The position numbers were made by a program, and so were the translations under genes. Below are positions 1 through 7,039 of a stretch of DNA of 64,000 nt, in pieces. The notes under the pieces were generated by a model. The model had not been told where the DNA came from and did no database searches. It worked only from the letters and a program-made list of their open reading frames with translations. Origin of the DNA: Niabella sp. (GTDB taxonomy: Bacteria > Bacteroidota > Bacteroidia > Chitinophagales > Chitinophagaceae); the NCBI RefSeq assembly GCF_030150205.1, contig NZ_JASLGT010000030.1, positions 1 through 64,000 of the forward strand, given 5' to 3'. How positions within the stretch are numbered: position 1 is the stretch's first letter; the number at the start of each line of letters is the position of its first letter.

Positions 1-20
1 CAGAAGTGCAATAAAAAAGT

Positions 21-48
21 AGAGAGCAATATTAAATAATTGCTCTCT
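21..48 (-). terminator. Rho-independent terminator, minus strand
   Basis: A 10-bp perfect stem (21-30 with 39-48) closes an 8-nt AT loop. Read on the minus strand it is followed by a run of T (complement of 13-19). It probably ends transcripts of the kinase/regulator operon, whose last stop codon is about 360 bp upstream in the minus direction. Confidence 0.55.
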
Positions 49-120
49 TACACAGGCTGGCATAAAGCCGCCTAAAACACAAAAGTATTAAAAAAATTAA
101 AACTTCTATTTGGTAATTAA

Positions 121-411
121 CACAGAATCTGATAGCTGAAGACTGAATGCTAGTTCCAGGTTAGATCCGTTTGGTACTTGATGTTGACGGTTAAATCACC
201 GATCACGGGACAACAATGACTGAAAACTGTGAACTGAAAAACTGATAACTGAGAACTGAAAACTGATCGCTGAGACTGAACGCTGAATGCCAGTTCCTGG
301 TTCCAGGTTAATTCTGTTTGGTACTTGATGTTGAAGGTTAAATCACCGATCACGGGACAACAATGACTGAAAACTGAGAACTGAAAACTGATAGCTGAAG
401 ACCGCTGACCG
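121..411. repeat. Heptamer repeats with two tandem copies of a dispersed 'GTTCC..' element
   Basis: Degenerate 7-bp units of the form CTGAnAA/CTGATAG run through 121-150, 217-300 and 361-411. Embedded in them are two copies of an ~75-bp element (about 151-225 and 298-372, offset 147 bp) that ends in a conserved 'CACCGATCACGGGACA' stretch. Diverged copies of the same element recur at 13569-13634 and 16192-16250, always followed by the same heptamers. No gene is seen here. Confidence 0.75.
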
Positions 412-1752
412 CTAAAAATAAAGCAAAAACGCTGTTCCTTCCCCTTCCTTGCTCTTCATCTGGATGCTGCCTTTATGCAGGATCATGATCTGTTTGCAAA
501 GGCTGAGGCCGATCCCGTTCCCGTTTTTGCGGGTGCTGAAGAACGGGATAAAGATCTGTTCAGCAATTTCATTGGAAATACCCACACCGTTATCGGCAAT
601 CTTAATATAGGGCCGGTCTTCATTACTGAAAGCAGAAAGAACGATCTGAGGCGCCGGGTTCATTTTTACGGCTTCAATGGCATTGGTCATCAGGTTAATT
701 AACACCTGGTCAATCAGATTGACGTCGGCCTGTATGCTTAAAAAAGGATCTTTTAAGATCACATCCAGCTGGATGTTTTTTTGATCCAGTGTAGGCTGCA
801 TCAGGTTTTGCAGGTTTTCAAACACATCGCTGACCAGTACTTTTTTAAACACCGGTTTGGTGATCTTGTTCAGGTTGCGATAGGTAATGGCAAAGCGCTG
901 AAGGCCCTCACTTCTTTTTTTAATGGTTTCCAGGCCAAGCCGCAGGTCATCCGGATCAATCACGGCCGGTCCTGCATCCGGATCCTTGGGTTCCAGCTGG
1001 TTCTTTAGGGTATCGGCCAGGGAAGAAATGGGCGCCACAGAGTTCATGATCTCATGGGTCATCACGTTTAATAATTTTTGCCAGGCCACGGATTCTGTTT
1101 CATCCAATGTGCCTTTTATGCTTTGCAGGGAGATCAGTTTATCCGTTTGGCCATCGGTTGTAAAAAGCGTGGCACCCACAAGTAACTTTTCATCCAGCAT
1201 GCCTTTTTTAAACGTGAAGATGGTGGTTTGACCGGTTTCAATTTCGAGCAATAGTTTCAGAAACCCGGGATTTCGTTTTTCGAGCGCATGTATATTTTTA
1301 AAATAAGGAATATCGGTCATCTTCTTAAAAGCCTCGTTCATCCAGCTGATCATGCCGGTTGTGTTGTTAAACGAAAGAATACCGATTCCCGTAAGCTCCA
1401 GGATGGTTTGCAGGTAGATGTTTTCTGCTTTCCGTTCTTTGTTCACTGCTTTAAACCGGTCGTTGATCGAATTAAGACCCGTGAGCAGTTTCTTCATATC
1501 TCCGTCTGCCGATGCCGTATTATAGTTTTTACCAAAATCATTATACTTAACGGCTTCTACAAATTCGAGGATGATCTTATCGGTTTTTTCAGCGGTTTGG
1601 ATGATGCGGGCCAGGGTATAGATCCAGAACGGAATGCAGGCGATCGCCCACCACCATTCCCGCTGTATGCAGCACCAGGCGATCACTGCTGTTACCAGCA
1701 ACAGCAGCAGGATCGTTAGGATCAATCCGGTTCTTTTTTTATTCAATATCAT
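412..1752 (-). CDS. Membrane sensor histidine kinase with almost no extracellular loop
   Basis: A sensor kinase of 446 residues, the likely partner of the response regulator whose stop it overlaps by 14 bp. Two membrane helices (about 8-28 and 35-51) are joined by only about six residues (QREWWW), so there is no periplasmic sensor domain. A PAS-like stretch follows (about 112-150), then the phospho-acceptor His233 in 'MTHEIMNS', the N-box Asn357, the G1 box 'DNG' (388-390 region), 'PFFST' and the G2 box 'GNGIGL' near 411. This catalytic core is of the NtrB/NtrY type that phosphorylates sigma54 activators. Very short loops are known from intramembrane-sensing kinases that take their signal from an ABC transporter. 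That this kinase does so is inference, supported by the FtsX-like permeases next door. Confidence 0.9.
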   Translation of the reverse strand: MILNKKRTGLILTILLLLLVTAVIAWCCIQREWWWAIACIPFWIYTLARIIQTAEKTDKIILEFVEAVKYNDFGKNYNTASADGDMKKLLTGLNSINDRFKAVNKERKAENIYLQTILELTGIGILSFNNTTGMISWMNEAFKKMTDIPYFKNIHALEKRNPGFLKLLLEIETGQTTIFTFKKGMLDEKLLVGATLFTTDGQTDKLISLQSIKGTLDETESVAWQKLLNVMTHEIMNSVAPISSLADTLKNQLEPKDPDAGPAVIDPDDLRLGLETIKKRSEGLQRFAITYRNLNKITKPVFKKVLVSDVFENLQNLMQPTLDQKNIQLDVILKDPFLSIQADVNLIDQVLINLMTNAIEAVKMNPAPQIVLSAFSNEDRPYIKIADNGVGISNEIAEQIFIPFFSTRKNGNGIGLSLCKQIMILHKGSIQMKSKEGEGTAFLLYF

Positions 1753-3097
1753 ATTTATTCAGCCTGCGGTAAAGGGCGGTCCTCGTCAGCCCCAGTTCTT
1801 TCGCAGCTTTTGTAATGTTGCCATTGTTTTTTTCAATGGCAAGCAGGATGGCATTTCGTTCCAGTACATTCAGGTTGATGGATTCGGGGGCCTTTGTGAG
1901 TTCCACCTCCCGGCTTTCGATAGGAGAAAACACAATATCACCGGGTAATAGTTCTTCGCCATCGCTCATGATCACCGCGCGCTCAATGGCATATTGCAGC
2001 TCCCGCACATTGCCCGGGAAGTGATAATGATTGAGTTTATCGATCGTTTTTTTCTCCAGTTCCAGGTTGGGTTTAAAATATTTTTCCTTGTATTGTTTTA
2101 CAAAATGCCGCGCCAGTACTTCAATGTCGCCGGTCCTTTTTCGCAGTGGGGGCAACATGATTTCCACCGTATTGATCCGGTAAATAAGGTCTTTACGAAA
2201 GCGCTTTTCATTGGCCAGTTCTTCAAGCGGAACATTGGTAGCACAGATCAGCCGGATATCAACCGGAACGGGCTGATGAGATCCCAGTTTGGTTACCTGC
2301 CTGTTTTGGAGTACCGTCAGCAGGCGGGCCTGCTGGTGCAGGGTAATATTGCCGATCTCATCCAGGAACAAAGTGCCGCTGTTGGCGGCTTCAAAGCGAC
2401 CGGTGCGCTCTTCCCTTGCATCGGTAAATGCGCCTTTTGTATGACCGAATAGTTCACTTTCAAAAAGACTTTCGGTTAAAGAGCCCACATCCGTTTTTAT
2501 AAACGGACGCTGTGCGCGCAGGGATTGCTGATGAATGGCATGCGCCACCAGGTCTTTACCCGTACCGTTCTCACCCAGCACCAGGATATTGGCGTCGGTA
2601 GGTGCGATCTTTTCAATTTTTTTCAGCACATCCTGCATGGCTTCCGAATGCCCCAGCAATCCGCTAACGCCCCTGGCCGCATCCGTGGCAATGACTGCGG
2701 GTTTGCCCGTTCTTTTTTTAAGCAGCTCTTTTATATTCTGGATCAGCTGGTCGTTTTGCCAGGGCTTCAGCATAAAATCAGACGCGCCCTCCTTCAATGA
2801 ACGTACGGCCAGGTCAATATCGCCATAGGCCGTAATCATAATGATGGATGCCCAGGAACCCAACTCGCGGATCTTTCGCAACCAGTACAGGCCTTCATTG
2901 CCGGTATTGATGCTGCTGTTGAAGTTCATATCCATCAGGATAAGGTCGAAGTCTTTTTTGGAAAAGATCGATCGCAATAGCTCCGGGTTCTTTTCTGTGG
3001 TTACTTCTTTCACCTGCGATTTTAGCAGGAGACGTGCAGCAGTAAGCACATCCGGATCATCATCAACAATTAATATAGACGCGTCTTTTAATAGCAT
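1739..3097 (-). CDS. Sigma54-dependent response regulator, NtrC/AtoC family
   Basis: A 452-residue activator with receiver, AAA+ and DNA-binding domains in the usual order. The receiver has an acidic pocket (DDD 12-14) and a phosphorylation site at Asp56. The AAA+ domain shows Walker A 'GENGTGKD', the sigma54 contact loop as 'GAFTDA' (canonical GAFTGA), Walker B 'LFLDEIGN' and the R-finger region. The C-terminus is a Fis-type HTH ('NITKAAKELGLTRTALYRRL'). I start it at the ATG at 3097 because the receiver begins there; an upstream ATG at 3169 would add 24 hydrophobic residues without family support. It very likely binds the four TGT-N11-ACA dyad pairs in this locus and drives the sigma54-like promoters beside them. 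One of these pairs lies directly upstream of it, on the divergent side. Confidence 0.93.
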   Translation of the reverse strand: MLLKDASILIVDDDPDVLTAARLLLKSQVKEVTTEKNPELLRSIFSKKDFDLILMDMNFNSSINTGNEGLYWLRKIRELGSWASIIMITAYGDIDLAVRSLKEGASDFMLKPWQNDQLIQNIKELLKKRTGKPAVIATDAARGVSGLLGHSEAMQDVLKKIEKIAPTDANILVLGENGTGKDLVAHAIHQQSLRAQRPFIKTDVGSLTESLFESELFGHTKGAFTDAREERTGRFEAANSGTLFLDEIGNITLHQQARLLTVLQNRQVTKLGSHQPVPVDIRLICATNVPLEELANEKRFRKDLIYRINTVEIMLPPLRKRTGDIEVLARHFVKQYKEKYFKPNLELEKKTIDKLNHYHFPGNVRELQYAIERAVIMSDGEELLPGDIVFSPIESREVELTKAPESINLNVLERNAILLAIEKNNGNITKAAKELGLTRTALYRRLNKYDIE

Positions 3098-3159
3098 ACA
3101 GATCACAAAAATCAGTATAGTAAACCGGATAACAAATATTCTGTGCCGAAATTTTAATG

Positions 3160-3202
3160 ACTGTATCAAAAACAGACGGTAGTTGTCCGGTTTTGCAGGA
3201 TT
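3160..3202 (+). promoter_or_regulatory. Enhancer-like dyad pair a, upstream of the small secreted protein
   Basis: The first dyad, 3160-3180, reads ACTGT-N11-ACGGT with the core CAAAAACAGAC. The second, from about 3182, carries the core in reverse orientation (TGTCCGGTTTTG). The core starts 86 bp before the -24-like element at 3253. The same arrangement recurs at 4081, 17573 and 35633. A site for the neighbouring NtrC-type regulator is inferred. Confidence 0.7.
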
Positions 3203-3252
3203 TTTTAAATGGGATTAAATGTAAGTGTTTGATAGTTAAATTGTTGGCATTG

Positions 3253-3267
3253 TGGCACGCTGTTTCA
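3253..3267 (+). promoter_or_regulatory. Sigma54-like -24/-12 promoter a
   Basis: TGGCACG-N4-TTCA, compared with the sigma54 consensus TGGCACG-N4-TTGC: the -24 half is perfect and the -12 half has a partial match. The start site expected near 3278 leaves a leader of about 40 nt before the ATG at 3319. Confidence 0.6.
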
Positions 3268-3318
3268 ATAACGTGTACTGGTAAAGCAGATGATTCAAAA
3301 ACTTTTAAAATATAAAAA

Positions 3319-3765
3319 ATGAAAAAGATGGTATGTATGGTAGCGGCTTTTATTGTATTGAGCGCCGGCGCCATTAATGAAAACCCGGTTGTAAACGAAA
3401 AGGTGTTAAAAACTTTTGACATGCTTTTTGCAAAAGCGGAAAATGTAAGCTGGAGAACAACAGAGCTGAGCAACGAAGCAAGCTTTGAGCTGAATAATAT
3501 AAAAGTACGGGCAGTTATTGATAACTACGGACAGCTGATCCGCACCATCCGGTATTACCGGGAAGAACATTTGCCGGCCGCAATCCGTTACCGGCTTAAA
3601 AAGAAATTTGAAAACAAAGAAATCCGCAGCGTTTCAGAACTGAGCGATAACGATCATATAACGTATTATATCACCCTGACGGATGAAAAATACCTGGTAA
3701 ATATAGTGGTAGATGATGCCGGACAGGTGATCCAATCCAGGAAATATACCAGGGCCGACCGATAA
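3319..3765 (+). CDS. Small secreted protein, PepSY/BLIP-like fold suspected
   Basis: A 148-residue protein with an N-terminal signal peptide (MKKMVCMVAAFIVLSAGA). The mature part has the pattern 'AENVSWRTTE...FELNNIKVRAVIDNYGQLI' and ends 'YLVNIVVDDAGQVIQSRKY'. This resembles the small periplasmic beta-lactamase-inhibitor-like (PepSY-like) proteins of Bacteroidota, but I cannot assign a family with certainty and no function is known. It is the first gene behind enhancer/promoter a, and its own terminator follows. It would therefore be a separate, co-regulated target of the two-component system. A role in sensing or buffering envelope stress is conceivable but inferred only from position. Confidence 0.8.
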   Translation: MKKMVCMVAAFIVLSAGAINENPVVNEKVLKTFDMLFAKAENVSWRTTELSNEASFELNNIKVRAVIDNYGQLIRTIRYYREEHLPAAIRYRLKKKFENKEIRSVSELSDNDHITYYITLTDEKYLVNIVVDDAGQVIQSRKYTRADR

Positions 3766-3796
3766 ACTTCTTTGATCACATTTCTCATGTATATAC

Positions 3797-3828
3797 GGAG
3801 TGGGTAGTCTTATCTGCTCCCTTTTTTT
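3797..3828 (+). terminator. Probable terminator after the small secreted protein
   Basis: A hairpin with a GGGTAG/CTGCTC stem that includes two G-U pairs and a TCTTAT loop is followed by seven T. Beyond it, up to 4080, I see no gene, only AT-rich sequence before the next enhancer. Confidence 0.45.
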
Positions 3829-4080
3829 CAGACCAGCGACCTCCCGGAGCAACCGGGAAAGGAGATACAAGCGATAGAGAAAGCAGTTGTCAGTGTTCAT
3901 CAGCAATCATTAGCGGTCAAAGAAATAAACCGGCCTTAAAAGCGCCAATTTTATACTGCTGTATTTATTTTTTTTGAATGGCAACGATGAAAAGGGATGA
4001 CGAACGTATAATTGATCTCCAATGCGTACGTAACAGCTCACGGGCAGGTAGCTGTTAAAAGCTTGATTGTACGGTTCTGA

Positions 4081-4120
4081 ACTGTATCAAAAACGGACAG
4101 TGCTTGTGCGATAGCGGACA
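4081..4120 (+). promoter_or_regulatory. Enhancer-like dyad pair b, upstream of the MacA-like gene
   Basis: A perfect dyad ACTGT-N11-ACAGT lies at 4081-4101 (core CAAAAACGGAC at 4088). A weaker second copy with TGT-N10-ACA lies at 4105-4120. The core lies 85 bp upstream of the -24-like element at 4173. Confidence 0.72.
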
Positions 4121-4172
4121 AAAAAATAAAGTTTCGACAGGTAATTAATTTACTATCAATAGTTTGTTAAAT

Positions 4173-4187
4173 TGGCATATTGTTAAA
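4173..4187 (+). promoter_or_regulatory. Sigma54-like -24/-12 promoter b
   Basis: TGGCATA-N4-TAAA. The -24 half is good and the -12 half is poor, so the call rests mainly on the fixed 85-bp distance from the dyad. The leader to the GTG at 4277 would be about 80 nt. Confidence 0.45.
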
Positions 4188-4276
4188 GGACAGATAATGC
4201 GTGCATTGTTATACAGGAGTACAGTGCGGAAGAATAAAGGAACAGGTGAACGAACTTCACAACAAAAAAAGCAACA

Positions 4277-5530
4277 GTGGATAGAGTAATTGAAAAAAAA
4301 TTTTGGAACAAAAAGCGGATCTGGACAATCACGGGTATTGCTGCCCTGGCGTTGCTGATTATTTTCAGTATTGTAATGGCCGGCGGAAAAAGCAAGCTGA
4401 ATGTAGACCTGGAACGCATTACTGTAAGCGAGGTAAAGAAGGCTGCGTTTAAAGAATATATTCCGGTAAACGGGGTGGTTTTACCAATCAGCACCATTTA
4501 CCTCGATGCGATGGAAGGGGGAAGGGTGGAAGAAAAATTTGTGGAGGATGGGGCGATGATGAAAAAAGGCGAGCCAATATTGCGGCTTAGCAATACAGAC
4601 CTGGAGCTCAACCTGATCGGTCAGCAGTCTTCCGTATATACAACGCTGGCGCAGGTACAACTGGCCAAATCAACGGCACAGCAAAATACGGTAAACAATC
4701 TGAACCAGATGACGGATGCAGAAAGCCAGTTAAAGGAGGCGGAACGGTTATATACCCTGAATAAATATCTGTATGAAAACAAAGCGATCGGCGAACAGGA
4801 ATTCCGGAAATCCGAAATTGATTATAATTACAAACTCAAAAAAAGAGATCTTTCGGAGCGCATCACCAAGCAAGATGCTGAATCCAACCAGCTGCAAACC
4901 AAACAAGCCGGCCAGTCCTTTAGTAATTCTCAAAAAGCATTGACCCTGTACAGCCGGAAAGTGGGCGACCTGGTATTGCGTGCCCCGGTAGACGGGCAGC
5001 TGACCTCGCTGGATGCAGAGATCGGGCAATCGAAGAATAAAGGCGAACGGCTGGGACAGATCGATGTACTAACCGGTTATAAAGTACGGGTGGATATCGA
5101 TGAACACTATATCTCGCGGGTTTTTAACGGGCTTATGGGAGATGTGACCGTAGCCGGAAAAAACTACCAGCTGCGGGTTAAAAAAATATATACCCAGGTA
5201 ACCAACGGCCGTTTCCAGGTAGATATGGAGTTTGTAGGTGATGTGCCCAAGGACATTCGCCGGGGACAGACCCTGTCCATCAGCCTGGCATTGAGCGACG
5301 AAACCACGGCTATCTTACTGGCCAAAGGTGGTTTTTATCAGCAAACCGGAGGTAACTGGGTGTTTAAACTGAGTGAGGATGGAAAAACGGCTTATAAGGC
5401 AGAGGTGCAACTGGGCCGCCAGAACCCGGATTATTATGAAGTGCTGAAGGGACTGAAGCCCGGCGATAAGGTGGTTACCAGCAGTTATGAGAATTATGGG
5501 GAGATGCAGGAGCTGGTGTTGAAGCGGTGA
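4277..5530 (+). CDS. MacA/HlyD-type periplasmic adaptor (membrane-fusion protein)
   Basis: A 417-residue adaptor that links an inner-membrane ABC exporter to a TolC channel. It has one N-terminal membrane helix (about 14-34), a biotinyl-lipoyl-like half 'GGRVEEKFVEDGAMMKKGEPIL', a long Gln/Lys/Glu-rich helical hairpin (about 115-215) and the second lipoyl half 'VLRAPVDGQLTSL'. Beta-barrel and membrane-proximal domains follow, ending 'LKPGDKVVTSSYENYGE'. The start is GTG at 4277; no in-frame ATG fits better before the basic segment that precedes the helix. It is the first gene behind enhancer/promoter b. The only adaptor in the locus, it would have to serve all the permeases. Confidence 0.92.
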   Translation: MDRVIEKKFWNKKRIWTITGIAALALLIIFSIVMAGGKSKLNVDLERITVSEVKKAAFKEYIPVNGVVLPISTIYLDAMEGGRVEEKFVEDGAMMKKGEPILRLSNTDLELNLIGQQSSVYTTLAQVQLAKSTAQQNTVNNLNQMTDAESQLKEAERLYTLNKYLYENKAIGEQEFRKSEIDYNYKLKKRDLSERITKQDAESNQLQTKQAGQSFSNSQKALTLYSRKVGDLVLRAPVDGQLTSLDAEIGQSKNKGERLGQIDVLTGYKVRVDIDEHYISRVFNGLMGDVTVAGKNYQLRVKKIYTQVTNGRFQVDMEFVGDVPKDIRRGQTLSISLALSDETTAILLAKGGFYQQTGGNWVFKLSEDGKTAYKAEVQLGRQNPDYYEVLKGLKPGDKVVTSSYENYGEMQELVLKR

Positions 5531-5539
5531 GGGGAGCAC

Positions 5540-5590
5540 TTTTAGCGGTCAGCTATTAGCTATCAGCTATCAGCCGACGGCGAACAGTAA
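5540..5590. repeat. Heptamer repeat patch after the adaptor gene
   Basis: Short degenerate 7-bp units (AGCTATTAGCTATCAGCTATC) lie between the adaptor stop and the 3' end of the antisense four-helix-bundle gene. Confidence 0.55.
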
Positions 5591-5601
5591 CAGAGATGCC
5601 T

Positions 5602-5949
5602 TCAAAGCTTGTCCATATAGGCACAGATCATTTTTTTGATTTCGATCGCTTCATTTGACAAGCCCTGGAACGTTGACTCTGGAATATAAGACAGATCTTT
5701 TGATAGAATCAGTTGATAGTGGAGCTCAGAGATCGAACCGGCAGCAATGTCAAGAAAATTTCGGAGCTGGGGTATGGTTCTTCTTCCGCACCCTTCCGCA
5801 ATATTTGTGGGAACAGAGTAAGCGGATTTTCGGATTTGAAGGATCAATCCATATTGCTCTTCTTTTGGAAAATTTGTTGTGAGGTGATAAATAGACAGTG
5901 TTAATAAATGGCTTCTTTGCCAGATCGTTAATTTGGTAAAGTCTCTCAT
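5602..5949 (-). CDS. Four-helix-bundle protein (S23/IVP-like)
   Basis: A 115-residue protein of the four-helix-bundle family first seen as proteins encoded in 23S rRNA intervening sequences. Family hallmarks seen are the start 'MRDFTKLTIWQRSHLL', the 'QIRKSAYSVPTNIAEG' stretch and 'FLDIAAGSISELHYQL'. The start is set at the ATG at 5949, since the further upstream ATG adds residues outside the family. Its function is unknown; the family is common and scattered in Bacteroidota and includes the Avd accessory proteins of diversity-generating retroelements, but no reverse transcriptase is near. It is oddly placed: antisense, between the adaptor and ATPase genes, with heptamer repeats on both sides. 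That suggests later insertion. Confidence 0.85.
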   Translation of the reverse strand: MRDFTKLTIWQRSHLLTLSIYHLTTNFPKEEQYGLILQIRKSAYSVPTNIAEGCGRRTIPQLRNFLDIAAGSISELHYQLILSKDLSYIPESTFQGLSNEAIEIKKMICAYMDKL

Positions 5950-5997
5950 AAGTATGTTATTTAATGTGAAGGTAAATCGAAAAAAGCACAAAAACTA

Positions 5998-6050
5998 AAA
6001 GCTGAATGGTTGCCGGCTGAAGGCTGAAAGCTAAAGGCTTATAGCTCATT
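5998..6050. repeat. Heptamer repeat patch before the first ATPase
   Basis: Degenerate 7-bp units of the GCTGAAG/GCTGAAA/GCTAAAG kind fill the spacer upstream of the ATPase start at 6067. Confidence 0.55.
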
Positions 6051-6066
6051 AATAAAAATTGGATAC

Positions 6067-6744
6067 ATGATAAAAATATCTGGTCTTGAAAAAATCTACC
6101 GCACGGAAGAAGTAGAAACCGTAGCCCTGAATGATCTTTCATTTGAAGTAAGGGACGGCGAGTTTGTAGCTGTAATGGGGCCTTCCGGTTGTGGGAAGTC
6201 AACATTGCTGAATATACTTGGCTTGCTGGATGACCCGGATGCGGGCAGCTTTTTGTTTAATGGGGTGGAAGTAGCCCGGTTCAACGAGCGCAAGCGCGCT
6301 GATATGCGGAAAAAAAATATCGGGTTTGTATTCCAGAGTTTTAACCTGATTGATGAACTGACTGTTTTTGAAAACGTGGAGCTGCCGCTGATGTATGCAG
6401 GTGTAAAAAAATCGGACCGGAAAGCGCGGGTGGATGAGGTGCTGGAAAAAGTGCAGATCATGCACCGGCGCAATCACTTCCCGCAACAGCTTTCGGGCGG
6501 ACAGCAGCAGCGTGTGGCCGTTGCAAGAGCCGTAGTGAATAAACCCAAATTGATCCTGGCCGATGAGCCCACCGGTAACCTGGACAGTAGTAACGGAAAT
6601 GAGGTAATGCAGATGCTTACGGATCTGAACGAAGCCGGCACCACCATTGTAATGGTTACGCACAGCGAACACGATGCCCGTTACAGCCATCGCATCATCC
6701 GGATGTTGGATGGGCATACGGTTACAGAGAATATTTTGGTATAG
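6067..6744 (+). CDS. ABC exporter ATPase 1 (MacB/LolD type)
   Basis: A 225-residue stand-alone nucleotide-binding protein of the MacB/LolD/FtsE group, which powers FtsX-fold permeases. It shows Walker A 'GPSGCGKST' (39-47), the Q-loop 'VFQSFNL', the canonical signature 'LSGGQQQRVAVARA', Walker B 'LILADEPTGNLD' with its D-loop, and the H-loop 'VTHSEHDA'. All catalytic positions look intact. It lacks a fused permease, unlike true MacB, so it must pair with the separate permeases downstream. It lies in the same direction as the adaptor, but an antisense gene and repeats separate them. Confidence 0.95.
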   Translation: MIKISGLEKIYRTEEVETVALNDLSFEVRDGEFVAVMGPSGCGKSTLLNILGLLDDPDAGSFLFNGVEVARFNERKRADMRKKNIGFVFQSFNLIDELTVFENVELPLMYAGVKKSDRKARVDEVLEKVQIMHRRNHFPQQLSGGQQQRVAVARAVVNKPKLILADEPTGNLDSSNGNEVMQMLTDLNEAGTTIVMVTHSEHDARYSHRIIRMLDGHTVTENILV

Positions 6745-6877
6745 CGTTGAGGGCAGGGGCAATGGGCCGCAGATGCGCAGATTTGGTATCGGCTTTAACT
6801 ATAACAATGTCGCAGAAAAGCGCCGCAGGCGCAATCAGCGTATCTGCGGCAACCATAAAAATGCTTAAGGAAAAGGT

Positions 6878-6920
6878 ATTGAATAGTCAATAGTCAATGG
6901 TCAATAGTCAATGGTCTATA
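6878..6920. repeat. 7-bp tandem repeats (GAATAGT/CAATAGT/CAATGGT)
   Basis: Five to six uninterrupted 7-bp units lie in the spacer between ATPase 1 and the S41 peptidase. This is the leftmost patch of the AATAG-type family that dominates from 18 kb onwards. Confidence 0.8.
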
Positions 6921-7039
6921 GAACCTGGGAAATGCTGCGGTCAAAGACAAATAAAATAATGCAGGAATGGAACAATGGGTGTAACATTTTTCAATTTTAT
7001 GGTACTATTAAATAGTAGCCTGGTCTTAAAAATGATATC

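Noticed and set aside
150..353. Minus-strand ORF of 67 codons
   Set aside because: It is encoded entirely by the two copies of the dispersed element and heptamers, and its sequence repeats itself accordingly. No gene-like features.
3098..3169. Longer start for the response regulator
   Set aside because: The added 24 residues are hydrophobic and outside the receiver domain, and the segment overlaps enhancer pair a. The ATG at 3097 fits the family.
3245..3259. Alternative -24 element TGGCATT at 3245
   Set aside because: The matching -12 position reads CACG, and the distance to the dyad (78 bp) breaks the 85-87 bp rule of the other modules.
5602..5949. Part of a diversity-generating retroelement (Avd-like)
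   Set aside because: The fold family fits, but no reverse transcriptase, template repeat or variable repeat was found nearby.
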